NCBI RefSeq assembly: GCF_001426525.1
Contig: NZ_LMEW01000035.1
Coordinates: 270,429 to 334,428 of the forward strand
Length of the DNA stretch: 64,000 nt
Reading direction: 5' to 3'
Source of the DNA: Massilia sp. Root133
GTDB taxonomy: Bacteria > Pseudomonadota > Gammaproteobacteria > Burkholderiales > Burkholderiaceae_D
Shown: piece by piece, positions 26,145-34,755 of the stretch
Position numbering within the stretch: position 1 is the stretch's first letter
Layout of the letters: every line of letters starts with the position of its first letter
The notes under the pieces: model-generated
Databases searched by the model: none
What the model saw: only the letters and a program-made list of their open reading frames with translations
Told to the model about the DNA's origin: nothing
Translations under genes and position numbers: made by a program

Positions 26145-27323
26145 ATGCCGAAAAACCTGAAGCAATATGGACAGGCGCGTGCCACGAACATAATGGGTCA
26201 GCAACCCGCAGGGATGGACGGGTTCGTCAACATCGGACCGGCGCTGGTTCGCAGCCCTGTGACGCGGCTTTTTGGCCGGCCTTATCCCATACAGTTCCGG
26301 GCACAGGGGGCGCTGGACGCTTGGGCGCATGCGCTCGGGAACACTGGACTTTGGCCCCTTTGGCAGGCTCCTGGCACGCTGTGCTGGCAAATTAGACAGG
26401 AAATACTCCGGCAGCTGGAATGCACGCGCTCCTCATCTTCGCTAGTCGCGCGGATAAGCGACGAGGATTGCCTACGGCTCGCGTTCCAGGTCAGCACGAA
26501 CCTCAAGTACCATTTGAGCGAGGGGACAGTGGTCGAGGCCACAGCGGCTCTGGAAACGCTGCTGGCGAATTCGGACGTGGATCTCAGTCTTCCGATGAGC
26601 ATGGTTGCACCGCCCTACCGCGCTCAGTACTTGCGGTTCGGTGAAGTGGCCAAACGGTATTTGAAAGTGCCGGACCCGCAATCTCCCGATCACTGCTTCG
26701 ACGGAGTTTTCTGTTTTCTGACGCAGCATCCCTCGTCAGGCGACCGAGAGGAGAAGTGCTGGACGCTGGAACTCGTCTTCATCAGCAAGCGGCAGGACAG
26801 CTATGGTGGACATGTCTCGCTGCTCGGCGAAACTGATCGCGGGGACCTCACGGTCGGCGAATGGCTGGCTGAGATCCTCGGCAACGTCAAGGCGGCGGAC
26901 GAGAGTGAAATCCATCGGTCAATGCACGCCGCAGTCAGCTACGTGGTACGTGTGTTTCTCTACATGGCCTTGAAGCAGGCACGCGTGACGCCTCACTGCG
27001 AATACGACGAAGCGCTACGCCGCGCAGCCGGCCTGCGAGAGCGCAAGCGCGCCAAGCTGTTGCAAAGAGCGGCCTCACTCTACAATGGCATCCTCGTCGG
27101 CCCAGAGACATTGCCGCCGGGCGCTTCGGAAGGAGCGGCGGGAGGTGGTGTGGCGCCGCATTGGCGCCGTGGGCATTTTCGTATGCAGCCCTTTGGCATC
27201 GGCAATCAGCAGCGCAAACTCATCTTCGTCGCGCCGGTCCTGGTTCATGCGGAGCAGTTGCAGGGCGATGTGCCAGCACCGAAATCGTACCGGGCCGGCG
27301 CTGCTGTCGTTAGTACGGCTTGA
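26145..27323 (+). CDS. Uncharacterised protein with C-terminal RRGH motif
   Basis: The 392-residue protein has no signal peptide or membrane segment. ATG 26145 follows a GGAG site (CTGGAGGAGACGGGCA). The middle part is alpha/beta with a CWTLELVFISK strand. The C-terminus holds HWRRGHFRMQPFG followed by a basic strand and a proline. From memory this resembles the C-terminal end of AcrVA2-type anti-CRISPR proteins and many related unannotated phage and plasmid proteins. I am not confident enough to assign that activity. Confidence 0.6.
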   Translation: MPKNLKQYGQARATNIMGQQPAGMDGFVNIGPALVRSPVTRLFGRPYPIQFRAQGALDAWAHALGNTGLWPLWQAPGTLCWQIRQEILRQLECTRSSSSLVARISDEDCLRLAFQVSTNLKYHLSEGTVVEATAALETLLANSDVDLSLPMSMVAPPYRAQYLRFGEVAKRYLKVPDPQSPDHCFDGVFCFLTQHPSSGDREEKCWTLELVFISKRQDSYGGHVSLLGETDRGDLTVGEWLAEILGNVKAADESEIHRSMHAAVSYVVRVFLYMALKQARVTPHCEYDEALRRAAGLRERKRAKLLQRAASLYNGILVGPETLPPGASEGAAGGGVAPHWRRGHFRMQPFGIGNQQRKLIFVAPVLVHAEQLQGDVPAPKSYRAGAAVVSTA

Positions 27324-27354
27324 AATACCTTCGACCCTGGAAAATGCACGTGCA

Positions 27355-28095
27355 TCAGTCTGGAAAGAACTCAGCGATATTGCCATGGGGTTCCATCAAG
27401 TTGTGCATGACATTCAGTTCGCGGTATGGTAATTCCAAATTATCGGGATCATACATCGGTGGCCGGACTTGCAGGGATGTCGGAATCTCCATGCTGCACT
27501 GTGTCGCGTCCTCGCGCAGCGAATGGTGTGTCCGGCACACCAGCGGACGGTCTTCATAAACCGAGCACCGATTCTCGACCAGGAACGGACACGGCCTGCC
27601 GTTGAACTTGAGGCCTTCGGCGAACACGACATCGCTTGGCCGGAAAGGCAGGCGCGTCATTTTTCGCCCAGAGACTTCGGCCAACCGAATCGCCTCATGC
27701 TCGTAGATAATCGTGTTCATGTGGCAGCACGAGCTGCAGCCAGCCCTGCATGCGACATGGGGTGCCAATGCTTCAGTCATGCGGTTGGCGATGGCGATCA
27801 CTTTGCTGCGTTTAGACCGGATGCTGGCATTCTCATTCGCGATAACACCAATCTCACGCTCGACCACATCAGAAGCCATCCACGGATGCTCCTCAAGCAA
27901 GGTGCGTAGCTTCTGCTGCACTGGCTCGGATTTCATCTGCTGGTTCGCCTCCACGGCCGCTTCCAGCGTTTCGACCAGTTCCTTGGCGCGCTGCGCGGAC
28001 GGCTCGCTGCCGTCTTCCAGGAGCGCTGACAGCTCCTTCTCGATTGCATCCAACGTTACTGCATCCAACATGCAAAAGCCCCTTCCTACAAACAT
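27355..28095 (-). CDS. YkgJ-family cysteine-cluster protein
   Basis: The 246-residue protein has the Cys cluster of the YkgJ/CxxCxxCC family: CRAGCSSCCH in the middle, then PCPFL, CSVYEDRPLVCRTHHS and a final Cys near residue 200. These residues are thought to bind iron-sulfur or zinc; the family's function is not established. Its N-terminal third is helical and charged. It is divergent from the XRE regulator gene, with palindromic operator candidates between them. Confidence 0.8.
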   Translation of the reverse strand: MFVGRGFCMLDAVTLDAIEKELSALLEDGSEPSAQRAKELVETLEAAVEANQQMKSEPVQQKLRTLLEEHPWMASDVVEREIGVIANENASIRSKRSKVIAIANRMTEALAPHVACRAGCSSCCHMNTIIYEHEAIRLAEVSGRKMTRLPFRPSDVVFAEGLKFNGRPCPFLVENRCSVYEDRPLVCRTHHSLREDATQCSMEIPTSLQVRPPMYDPDNLELPYRELNVMHNLMEPHGNIAEFFPD

Positions 28096-28133
28096 ACGAA
28101 CACAGCCCCGACGCCAAAGATGTCAAGTCGATT

Positions 28134-28182
28134 CTACGTTTTTCGTAGAGAAAGGTCCAGCGAAACCTACGATTATCGTAGG
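28134..28182. promoter_or_regulatory. Two palindromic operators, CTACG-N5-CGTAG
   Basis: CTACG-TTTTT-CGTAG (28134-28148) and CCTACG-ATTAT-CGTAGG (28166-28182) are perfect inverted repeats with centres 33 bp apart, about three helical turns. They sit between the divergent YkgJ-type gene and the XRE gene, directly before ATG 28183. They are the natural candidates for autoregulation by the XRE protein and repression of the YkgJ gene. Confidence 0.7.
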
Positions 28183-28521
28183 ATGCCTCCACGCAATAAA
28201 TCTTCGAACCTCATCTTCGGCCTGCGACTGCGTCAGGCCCGACAGCGTCGCAAGCTGGCCCAAGATGAGCTCGGCGTCATGGCCGGCCTGGAGGAATCGT
28301 CTAGCAGCGCACGGATCAGCCGATATGAGAGTGGCATCCATGAACCGCCGTTCCAATTTGTAGAGGCTCTTGCAAGAGTTTTAGATGTATCGCCAGCCTA
28401 CTTTTACTGTCCAGATGACCGGTTGGCCGACATCATCCTTATTTACTCCGGAATGTCAGAACTGAAGCAGCAAGCCCTTCATGAGACGGCGAGAGGGGTG
28501 TCTAAAGAAAGCTCAGCCTGA
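28183..28521 (+). CDS. XRE-family transcriptional regulator
   Basis: The 112-residue protein has an XRE helix-turn-helix in residues 10-75 (GLRLRQARQRRKLAQDELG then ARISRYESGIHEP). ATG 28183 follows the second palindrome directly, without room for a normal ribosome site, so the message may be leaderless. A longer frame from 28120 would place both palindromes inside the coding region. It probably binds the two CTACG-N5-CGTAG sites. Control target by inference: itself and the divergent YkgJ-family gene. Confidence 0.75.
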   Translation: MPPRNKSSNLIFGLRLRQARQRRKLAQDELGVMAGLEESSSSARISRYESGIHEPPFQFVEALARVLDVSPAYFYCPDDRLADIILIYSGMSELKQQALHETARGVSKESSA

Positions 28522-28921
28522 GTCCGCTGCGATCGCGCTCGTCAGGATGGTGAAGGCACCATGGGCGGGCTGGGCTGGTCACCCAGTTTCGGAGAGCGGG
28601 GGAGGGCGGGTCTGTTGGAAGATGAGCTGCGACAAGGGGCCAGAGCTCGTCGGAAATGAGTGCTTCGGCCACGGCATCAGTCCGGCTAAGAACAGGCCGT
28701 TCATGTCAATGCCATGTTAGGGCACCTCCGGAAGCATGACCAGATCATGTCGGACCGAGCCAGTATCGACGCTGCTAGCGTGTCAGCACCGACTGGTGGC
28801 GAGCATACTGGCCGAAACCCAACTGATCGCGGCAAACTCGGCTGCAAACATCATCTACTATCACGTCTTGAACCCGAGTTTTACCTATGCGGAGCTATTA
28901 TTTCCGGCAATCTAGCTCAAC
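28522..28921. other. Intergenic stretch without recognised features
   Basis: About 400 bases between the XRE gene and the convergent CD-NTase gene. Short frames only, none with family resemblance or good start context. No terminator hairpin with T-tract was found by eye. Confidence 0.35.
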
Positions 28922-30049
28922 TTAGATTGACAGAGTGCCGACAACGGCACGCTTGTTGGCAAACGGTAGCGCGGCAGCATTCAAGCTTGGCACGTTTTCC
29001 TCGTAGACCTTGTTTAGCAGCTCGTCGAGCTCAATCGAAAGGCGCAGGAGTCCGCTCAACTTCTCAGCACTGTTAAAAATTTTACGACTACCGTCTGGTA
29101 CCACAAGCGATTTCGCCAAGTCGTCATTTCTTGCAAGAAGATCTAGAAAGCGCTGTGTTTCCGCCAGCACTGCAAGGTCGTTATGTTGCCCCCACCATAG
29201 AGCTGCCATGTCAGAGTGGTACATGGTCGCAGCGATATCGTAGCTGGGAAGCGTGATGTCGCGATCGGAGTCCGCTTTGACGCTTTTGCATAGGCGGATC
29301 GCCTTACGAAGACCCCCGCGAATGGAGTCGCAGCGCGCCGCAACTCGGGCTATGTGCAAAAATGGCAGGTTGTCGATCGTCTCGCCTGTATTTTTGTTAT
29401 AGATGTAGACACCGCGGTCGACCTCTTGCCCGGTAGCTTGGTAGTCGACGGTGTCGAACCAATGGGCTGGCACGACGTCAACCGAACGAGGAAGCGAACC
29501 ACCTGAAATTTTAACGGCTTTCGCACCTTCGACATCGACCGTGGCGGCCGGAAATGCATCAGGAAGGTCAGCTTCGACCTGCTGGCGCAGCCGGCTCAAA
29601 ACAAGCGCCGAAGTACTTGTGGCTGGTTTATATGTACCGTTGCGAGCCCTGACACCCGTCGTCTGGTAGACCAGATGGCTTAGATCGATCACAAGCAGGT
29701 CTACATCGCTAACCCGTCGGATGTGCACATCCAGCGGAACCGAACCCTGCAATCTAAATTCCGCGGTAATGCCTGCCTTAGCCAACCGGGAGCTCAGTTG
29801 GTTGGCGACACGGTCTGCAGTCTCGCGACTGATGCGCGTGTAAGTGCTGTTCACCGGCTGCATTGCACCGATGGCGTAACGAGTGTGGGGCTGGTCGTTC
29901 TTACCCCGTTTTTCCCATGGCTCTACCGACGGATAAAGACTCTTCGCAAGTACTTCATTACGGACTGACTCATCGATCGCCATTCGATCGGTGCCGTCGC
30001 GACGCGCCCGCAGTTGGCTCAGGCGCTTGTTAATATCAGTGGCCATCAC
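28922..30049 (-). CDS. CD-NTase (cGAS/DncV-like nucleotidyltransferase), CBASS
   Basis: The 375-residue protein has the nucleotidyltransferase signature of CD-NTases: G102-S103 (LQGSVPLD), D115 and D117 (SDVDLLVID) and a third acid at D191 (RSVDVVPAHW). In CBASS, the enzyme senses phage infection and makes a cyclic oligonucleotide that activates a partner effector. The partner is the upstream Cap15-like gene, whose stop overlaps this start by four bases (ATGA). No Cap2/Cap3 or HORMA/TRIP13 genes are adjacent, so the locus is a minimal type I CBASS. Confidence 0.85.
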   Translation of the reverse strand: MMATDINKRLSQLRARRDGTDRMAIDESVRNEVLAKSLYPSVEPWEKRGKNDQPHTRYAIGAMQPVNSTYTRISRETADRVANQLSSRLAKAGITAEFRLQGSVPLDVHIRRVSDVDLLVIDLSHLVYQTTGVRARNGTYKPATSTSALVLSRLRQQVEADLPDAFPAATVDVEGAKAVKISGGSLPRSVDVVPAHWFDTVDYQATGQEVDRGVYIYNKNTGETIDNLPFLHIARVAARCDSIRGGLRKAIRLCKSVKADSDRDITLPSYDIAATMYHSDMAALWWGQHNDLAVLAETQRFLDLLARNDDLAKSLVVPDGSRKIFNSAEKLSGLLRLSIELDELLNKVYEENVPSLNAAALPFANKRAVVGTLSI

Positions 30050-30690
30050 GTCCTCTTTGTCCAGCTCATTTTGCCAAAAGTCAATCGGCTACCGCCGTTG
30101 AAGTACTCTGCGCTTGCCGACTTCAGATCCTTTGTGATCGTGACAACCGCGCACCCCATATGCGATGCCATGCCTGCCGCTGCCGCGACGATATTAGGAT
30201 CATTGCGATATTGATACAGGAGCACGAAGCCATCGACACTATCGTAGCCAAGTGCCGCTGCCATGCTGCTGGAGCCAGAGTGAGCAGTCTTCAAGCGAAT
30301 GCGCAGCTTGTCCCAAGTCTGAACAACGGTTACTTCACCGTTCCACTGGGGTGGCACTGGCGCGTTGGGTCCAAGAGATTCACCCACGCAGTCCCACGTG
30401 CCGGACAGATCCGGTACCTTCAGAATGTGGGTAACCCCTGGCCATCGCCACATATACGAATTCAACAGCCAATACAAGGCACCAAACACAGCTCCAGCGC
30501 CAACTAGCGATAGCACGGCAGGCGGCACGTTAACCGGAAGATGGAACTTCTTCGCTAGGTCAACAGCTGTCAACAGTAGGAACACAAGCCCGGCTGAGAT
30601 CGTGCTTGAGGCTAAGCTCAGATAGCGGCCAATCTTTGCCCGGTTAACTCCGCCCATCATGGTGTACTCATGATCTTGCTGTGTTACCAT
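30046..30690 (-). CDS. cap15: Cap15-like membrane effector of CBASS
   Basis: The 214-residue protein has two membrane helices (about residues 23-45 and 56-82). A beta-rich domain follows, opening with VPDLSGTWDCVGES, the arrangement of the 2TM-beta-barrel CBASS effector Cap15. In characterised cases the beta-barrel binds the cyclic nucleotide and the protein disrupts the inner membrane, killing the infected cell. It is the first gene of a two-gene operon with the CD-NTase. Confidence 0.82.
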   Translation of the reverse strand: MVTQQDHEYTMMGGVNRAKIGRYLSLASSTISAGLVFLLLTAVDLAKKFHLPVNVPPAVLSLVGAGAVFGALYWLLNSYMWRWPGVTHILKVPDLSGTWDCVGESLGPNAPVPPQWNGEVTVVQTWDKLRIRLKTAHSGSSSMAAALGYDSVDGFVLLYQYRNDPNIVAAAAGMASHMGCAVVTITKDLKSASAEYFNGGSRLTFGKMSWTKRT

Positions 30691-31026
30691 TTTTTTTCCT
30701 CATTATTTCGCGGATGTAATATTGACGCTAGTCAAACTATATGAGGGCGATTGTAAAGGCTACAAGTGGTTAATAAAGCAAAAATTTAGCAACGCCTCTG
30801 GCTTCACTATTTTTGTCAGATTGCTATCAGAAAGCCTTCTCGGCACAAAGGTCCTGACGGAGATATCTAGATGAAGGCATTGGCGCCGGGGCTCGGCATG
30901 CTAGTTCCGCCACAGCACAATCCTTGGTGTGTTCATGTTTGGTCGCGGTGCAAAGTAACTTGGCTCAACGCAGAGCGACGCTTATCATCGACGGTGTTAT
31001 GCCAAGTACCTCAGCAACTGGGCTAA
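30691..31026. promoter_or_regulatory. Divergent promoter region, CBASS and nuclease-like gene
   Basis: This gap separates the minus-strand cap15 operon from the plus-strand gene at 31027. It is AT-rich near 30700-30800, where TTGACG at 30721 and nearby A/T blocks may form promoter elements. No regulator gene or palindrome stood out. Confidence 0.35.
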
Positions 31027-32310
31027 ATGCTGAGAATGGACCAACCAACTTTCTGCCATGCCGTCATGACCCCGGAAGATTTCAGCAAATACCGAGTTTT
31101 CGTTGAGTCTCTCTTCAGTTCAACCTGGCTCGCGCAATCTGCGCCACATCGGCTAAGGACTGTCTGGAGAAGAACCGACAAGCTCGCCAAGGTCGAGATT
31201 GCATCGCTCGGCTTCTTCATTAAACAGTTGGAACCGGAGCATAAGAGATGGCTGGCTGATACTGTCCAGGATGTCAAGGACCAAGATCAAAGCCCCCATG
31301 GCCCACTGTTCGAGATTGTTACTCTTGGGAGTCTAGCCGCTCGTGGCATGAACGTTCGACCCATGAAAAAACACTTTCCTGGCTACGACGCCGTGGTGTC
31401 GGATCGAGACGGCTACAACCTTAGGGTATCCATCAAAAACCATGATATTTCAACGCATGAGAAGCAATTTCGCTTTGAAAGTGCGAGATTAGCCAATATC
31501 GTTCGGCGGCGTGTTCTTGCTTCAGCCGCTGGCTGGCAAGCCGTCATCCGATCCCGCACGCATCTAGATACCTCTGCATTCGAGGAGATTGCCCGCGTGC
31601 TGCGGGCCACACCTATTCGATCTGGTGAACTCGCTCCAGGGTTGTTCCCAAAAAGGGGCGCCTCTATTCAGATGCGAAAGCTATCCGACTCAAAGTTTCT
31701 GCCAGGCTCCTACACGTGCAATGTAATGTGCCCTCAAACTGCCTACGAACAAGCTAGGTTCAGGAAGAATATCAATATCGCGATAAAGAAATTTGACGAG
31801 CACTCACCTCGAAGCCCGGAATATAGCAACGTAATCTTCATGCGGCTGCACGGCTCAGCAGACGTCGAAGAAGTACGTCGCTACGCGAACGAGGCGATCG
31901 CCAAGGAAGGTTGTTCGGTTGACGCAATTCTGTTGTATCAGGCTGTCGTTGGGTACGACAACATTACTCAGGGTATAACTTATTACGCAACACATGTGGT
32001 CTCAGCACGCTACAAAGGTCCAAGTCTTAAATTTCCACTCCAGTTTTTGTCTGGTGCCGTCGTCTCAAAACCACTTGGCAGGGAGCTTGTCATTGCGTCA
32101 AGTGAGGAGGTAACCCATGTGGACGATATCGCAAGTGAGTACAGCTACCAACGCGGCGAATTGCGCTATAGGGTGCAGGAAGGTAGAACAGCGTTTGAGT
32201 TCCCCGATCCAATCCCGGGCATAAAGCAGAAATTGTCCTTTAGGCATCACGATGGCATTGTCCAGTTCAGCCAACCGTGTATAGAAGACGAGGATCTCGT
32301 CCTTCTCTAG
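31027..32310 (+). CDS. Unknown protein, possible PD-(D/E)XK nuclease fold
   Basis: The 427-residue soluble protein has a segment that fits the PD-(D/E)XK pattern. LFEIVTLGSLAARGMNV carries a Glu, GYDAVVSDRDG an Asp, and LRVSIKNHD a Lys. That order (Glu on a helix, Asp, then x-x-K strand) is seen in many restriction-like enzymes. The remainder has no recognisable domain. Two in-frame ATGs (31027 and 31036) are possible starts. It is next to a CBASS operon, and a defence role is inferred from position only. Confidence 0.55.
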   Translation: MLRMDQPTFCHAVMTPEDFSKYRVFVESLFSSTWLAQSAPHRLRTVWRRTDKLAKVEIASLGFFIKQLEPEHKRWLADTVQDVKDQDQSPHGPLFEIVTLGSLAARGMNVRPMKKHFPGYDAVVSDRDGYNLRVSIKNHDISTHEKQFRFESARLANIVRRRVLASAAGWQAVIRSRTHLDTSAFEEIARVLRATPIRSGELAPGLFPKRGASIQMRKLSDSKFLPGSYTCNVMCPQTAYEQARFRKNINIAIKKFDEHSPRSPEYSNVIFMRLHGSADVEEVRRYANEAIAKEGCSVDAILLYQAVVGYDNITQGITYYATHVVSARYKGPSLKFPLQFLSGAVVSKPLGRELVIASSEEVTHVDDIASEYSYQRGELRYRVQEGRTAFEFPDPIPGIKQKLSFRHHDGIVQFSQPCIEDEDLVLL

Positions 32311-32494
32311 TGAGTGTCCGCTGAGCTCAGGCCATGTCTTACTCCGGGCAGGGGCTTGGCGCTTGAGGTTGGGCGCTTGGGCATCCCGATGTTGCGCTTC
32401 CATAAACAACGGTAGCTGGCGCCTTTGGATGCGGTTGCTATTGCGGGTTGGTCTTCCAGAAAAGTTCGCATATCGAGAGAAAGGAACGACGTAC

Positions 32495-32755
32495 ATGAAT
32501 GAGTCGTCTGAGCGCATGGAAAACGACAGCGCCGGAATTTCCAAGCTGATCAATCAGGTCAAGGTTATGCTCGCCGAATCAGGCGACCCAGTTGCGGCTG
32601 CGGGCTTTGACGTCGACAAATGGTTGACCAACTGGTTGAATCAGCCCATGCCCTCGCTAGGTGGACGCCGCCCTATGGAGTACATGGATACGATCGAGGG
32701 ACAGGGCCAGGTATCAAGGCTTCTCGCGAGGATGCAGAGTGGTGCGTTTACATGA
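32495..32755 (+). CDS. MbcA/ParS/Xre-type antitoxin C-terminal domain protein
   Basis: ATG 32495 lies eight bases after AAAGGA. The 86-residue product ends in the toxin-binding domain of RES-Xre type antitoxins: FDVDKWLTNWLNQPMPSLGG followed by MDTIEGQGQVSRLLARM. The usual N-terminal DNA-binding domain is absent. No RES toxin follows in any frame, so this is an orphan or a remnant. The frame from 32363 uses TTG and adds an unlikely leader. Confidence 0.7.
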   Translation: MNESSERMENDSAGISKLINQVKVMLAESGDPVAAAGFDVDKWLTNWLNQPMPSLGGRRPMEYMDTIEGQGQVSRLLARMQSGAFT

Positions 32756-33111
32756 GGGACCTCTAGTGGATCGCCATGGCTGCCGGCGCTGGACCACATC
32801 GCTGAGCGCACAAAACAAGCCCAGCGGCCCGGCCCTAGATTTCTGCCGAAAACAATTGACACCACGGCAGTGCTGACGACGCAACTGACGCCCGCAATTG
32901 CACATCGCCGGGCTGTGCTCCGGGCCAGATTGGCATGGAACGGTAGAGCTGCGAAGTCGCCTCAGGCTGGCGATCACTCAGCTGGCCATGCCTGGAGGAT
33001 ACAAGCACGTACGCGCCTCGGCCAGCTATACCCGGGCGGCCGAGATATCCAACTCGCGGTCGTGATGCATTACTGTACGGCGCCAGCGTTCGGTCCACGC
33101 GTATGTCGAGA

Positions 33112-33148
33112 GGTTTTGTTAGGTGCTCTTAGAGCACCTAACAAAACC
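33112..33148. repeat. 37-bp palindrome made of two abutting IS5 ends
   Basis: GGTTTTGTTAGGTGCTCT (33112-33129), one T, then the exact complement AGAGCACCTAACAAAACC (33131-33148). Each arm matches the terminal repeat of the IS5 cassette at 4930-6550 except for one base (A for G in the GAGCRCC core). It looks like two IS ends meeting head to head. Confidence 0.8.
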
Positions 33149-33235
33149 GTTCGACATACCGCCAGCAGATGAGCGAGCAGGCAAGCGAAAGAAACGCCTG
33201 ATGGATGTCTGCTCGTCGCTCTTCCAACAATTCCA
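33131..33235 (-). pseudogene. IS5-family element remnant (end plus transposase tail)
   Basis: Next to the inverted repeat, about 90 bases match the 3' end of the IS5 transposase remnant at 4936-5259 with few substitutions. The minus-strand reading includes the SLACSLICWRYVERF-like ending. The rest of the element is gone. It shows that this IS type has visited the transposon at least twice. Confidence 0.75.
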
Positions 33236-33532
33236 GGTTGACAAGACGAGCCCGACCATACCTGACGATGTTTACGATGCTGCGTCAGCCAAGACACCCA
33301 ATCCTGAATGAAACGTTCGTCCGAACGTCTACCTATCGAGACGCCTTAAGATGACCATCCGGTTCGGGTCGATAGCGGTCATAGGCGAGACTTGGACCTA
33401 ACTGGAAGTTCACTTAATGTCCCGGGCAGGAACAGGGGCGCTGCGCGCTGCACATAAAATGACGTGCGGCGGACGAAATTATTGTAACCTGTGAAAACTC
33501 AGGTTTCATTTACTCAAGAACGAGATGAAAAT

Positions 33533-34576
33533 ATGACTTCAAGCGGAATAATTCCACGTCGACGCCGCCAATGGATTCCGTATGAACTGCATCTAGCGCA
33601 CGAGTATTGCTACTTTCTTCATGACGAATGTGCCCGCCTGCTTGTCGAGTATGAAGAAGTCGAAGCTCATACGGTCAGCGTGACCTTTGCGGATAAGCAT
33701 AAGGCAGAGAATTTCGAGAACTTGGCAAAAGAAGGGGCTATCGAGGCAATGCGGGCAACTGGGTATGCAGAAGAGGCTCGAAAGGTTATTCTCAATACGA
33801 TTAAGATGGCAATGGTGTCCGATTCTTTGCACCATCTCTATGAAGCCCTTCAGTGCATGGAGAAGCGCAAATTTGTTGTCGCTTTCAACTTGTTGCGCAA
33901 ACCATTGATGGATAGTTTGATTTATCTATCGTGGATGCTGGCAGATGAAAACGCATTTTACCAGGCGTTTTCATCTGGGGATCCGGATCTCTTAACGAAC
34001 AAGAAAATCGGAAATATCCGCCGCGAGATTCTTGCTGACGCCTTAGCGCAAACGGCCGTGAAAGGAGTTTTAAGCTCGGAAACAATTTATAACCTCCTAT
34101 TTACGTCAACAGAACCGGACGGGCTCTTTCAACTATTTCAGCACGCGGTGCACTTGATTACAGTAGGTCGGCCGGAGATACAAACCACTCCGGAAAATTT
34201 CAATTTCATTTTCAAAAGCCCTTTTGAGGACGATATTTACGATCATGCTTATGCGGCTTTACCAATAATCCTTCTATATCTTTCGCATGTGGTTCTTGAA
34301 TTATTTGACAGAATGAAATCTATGGAAAAAGGTGCGAAGCAAGGCTTTGCGGTCCGAACCATACTAGGATTTCGCATGCTCGGCCCGGAGAAGGAGATCA
34401 AGGAAGTCCAGGGTGCGCTAACGGAAGCGCTGTCACCGAACATCCAGTGCGAGAGATGCTCACACCAATTCGTTGCAACTCGGTATAATGCGGTGCGTGC
34501 GCTACTGACGGAATCGTTCAGGTGCAGTAAGTGTAGATGCGTAAATCACTTGCCGCTTTCTTACCTATTCGGCTAA
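33533..34576 (+). CDS. Unknown protein with C-terminal zinc ribbon
   Basis: From ATG 33533 the product is 347 residues; a GTG at 33491 would add 14. The body is helical, with a hydrophobic segment near residues 240-260 (YAALPIILLYLSHVVLELF) that could be a membrane or core helix. The C-terminus has two Cys pairs, CERC and CSKC, forming a zinc ribbon. I do not recognise the family. It lies 180 bases upstream of the diadenylate-cyclase-like gene in the same orientation and could belong to the same system. Confidence 0.6.
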   Translation: MTSSGIIPRRRRQWIPYELHLAHEYCYFLHDECARLLVEYEEVEAHTVSVTFADKHKAENFENLAKEGAIEAMRATGYAEEARKVILNTIKMAMVSDSLHHLYEALQCMEKRKFVVAFNLLRKPLMDSLIYLSWMLADENAFYQAFSSGDPDLLTNKKIGNIRREILADALAQTAVKGVLSSETIYNLLFTSTEPDGLFQLFQHAVHLITVGRPEIQTTPENFNFIFKSPFEDDIYDHAYAALPIILLYLSHVVLELFDRMKSMEKGAKQGFAVRTILGFRMLGPEKEIKEVQGALTEALSPNIQCERCSHQFVATRYNAVRALLTESFRCSKCRCVNHLPLSYLFG

Positions 34577-34755
34577 ATTTTTCGGTCACGCAGTCCGGTG
34601 CTATGCTTGAAAGCCCAAGTCTCTGTTGGCAAAGAATTTCTTGAGTAAAAAACGGTGTTATATCGCAAACCTCCGAGTTATGTTATAGTTTTTCGATTTG
34701 TAATGCATTAGATGCATAGCGAAATCCAAAACGTCGTACTCTCGGAGGAAAATAA

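Larger units (their letters stand above)
32756..33532. other. Intergenic debris with IS5 remnant and possible degenerate gene
   Basis: After the antitoxin stop the same frame stays open to about 33172 without an initiator. It reads PWLPALDHIAERTKQAQRPG, then FLPKTID and AVLTTQL. This vaguely suggests the N-terminus of a Fic-type protein but breaks down. IS5 end sequences follow at 33112-33235. From 33240 to 33532 I see only short meaningless frames and the probable promoter of the gene at 33533. Confidence 0.4.

Noticed and set aside
32756-33172. Fic-type toxin gene after the antitoxin
   Set aside because: Only a vague N-terminal resemblance, no initiator, and no Fic catalytic HPFxxGNGR-type motif; listed as debris instead.
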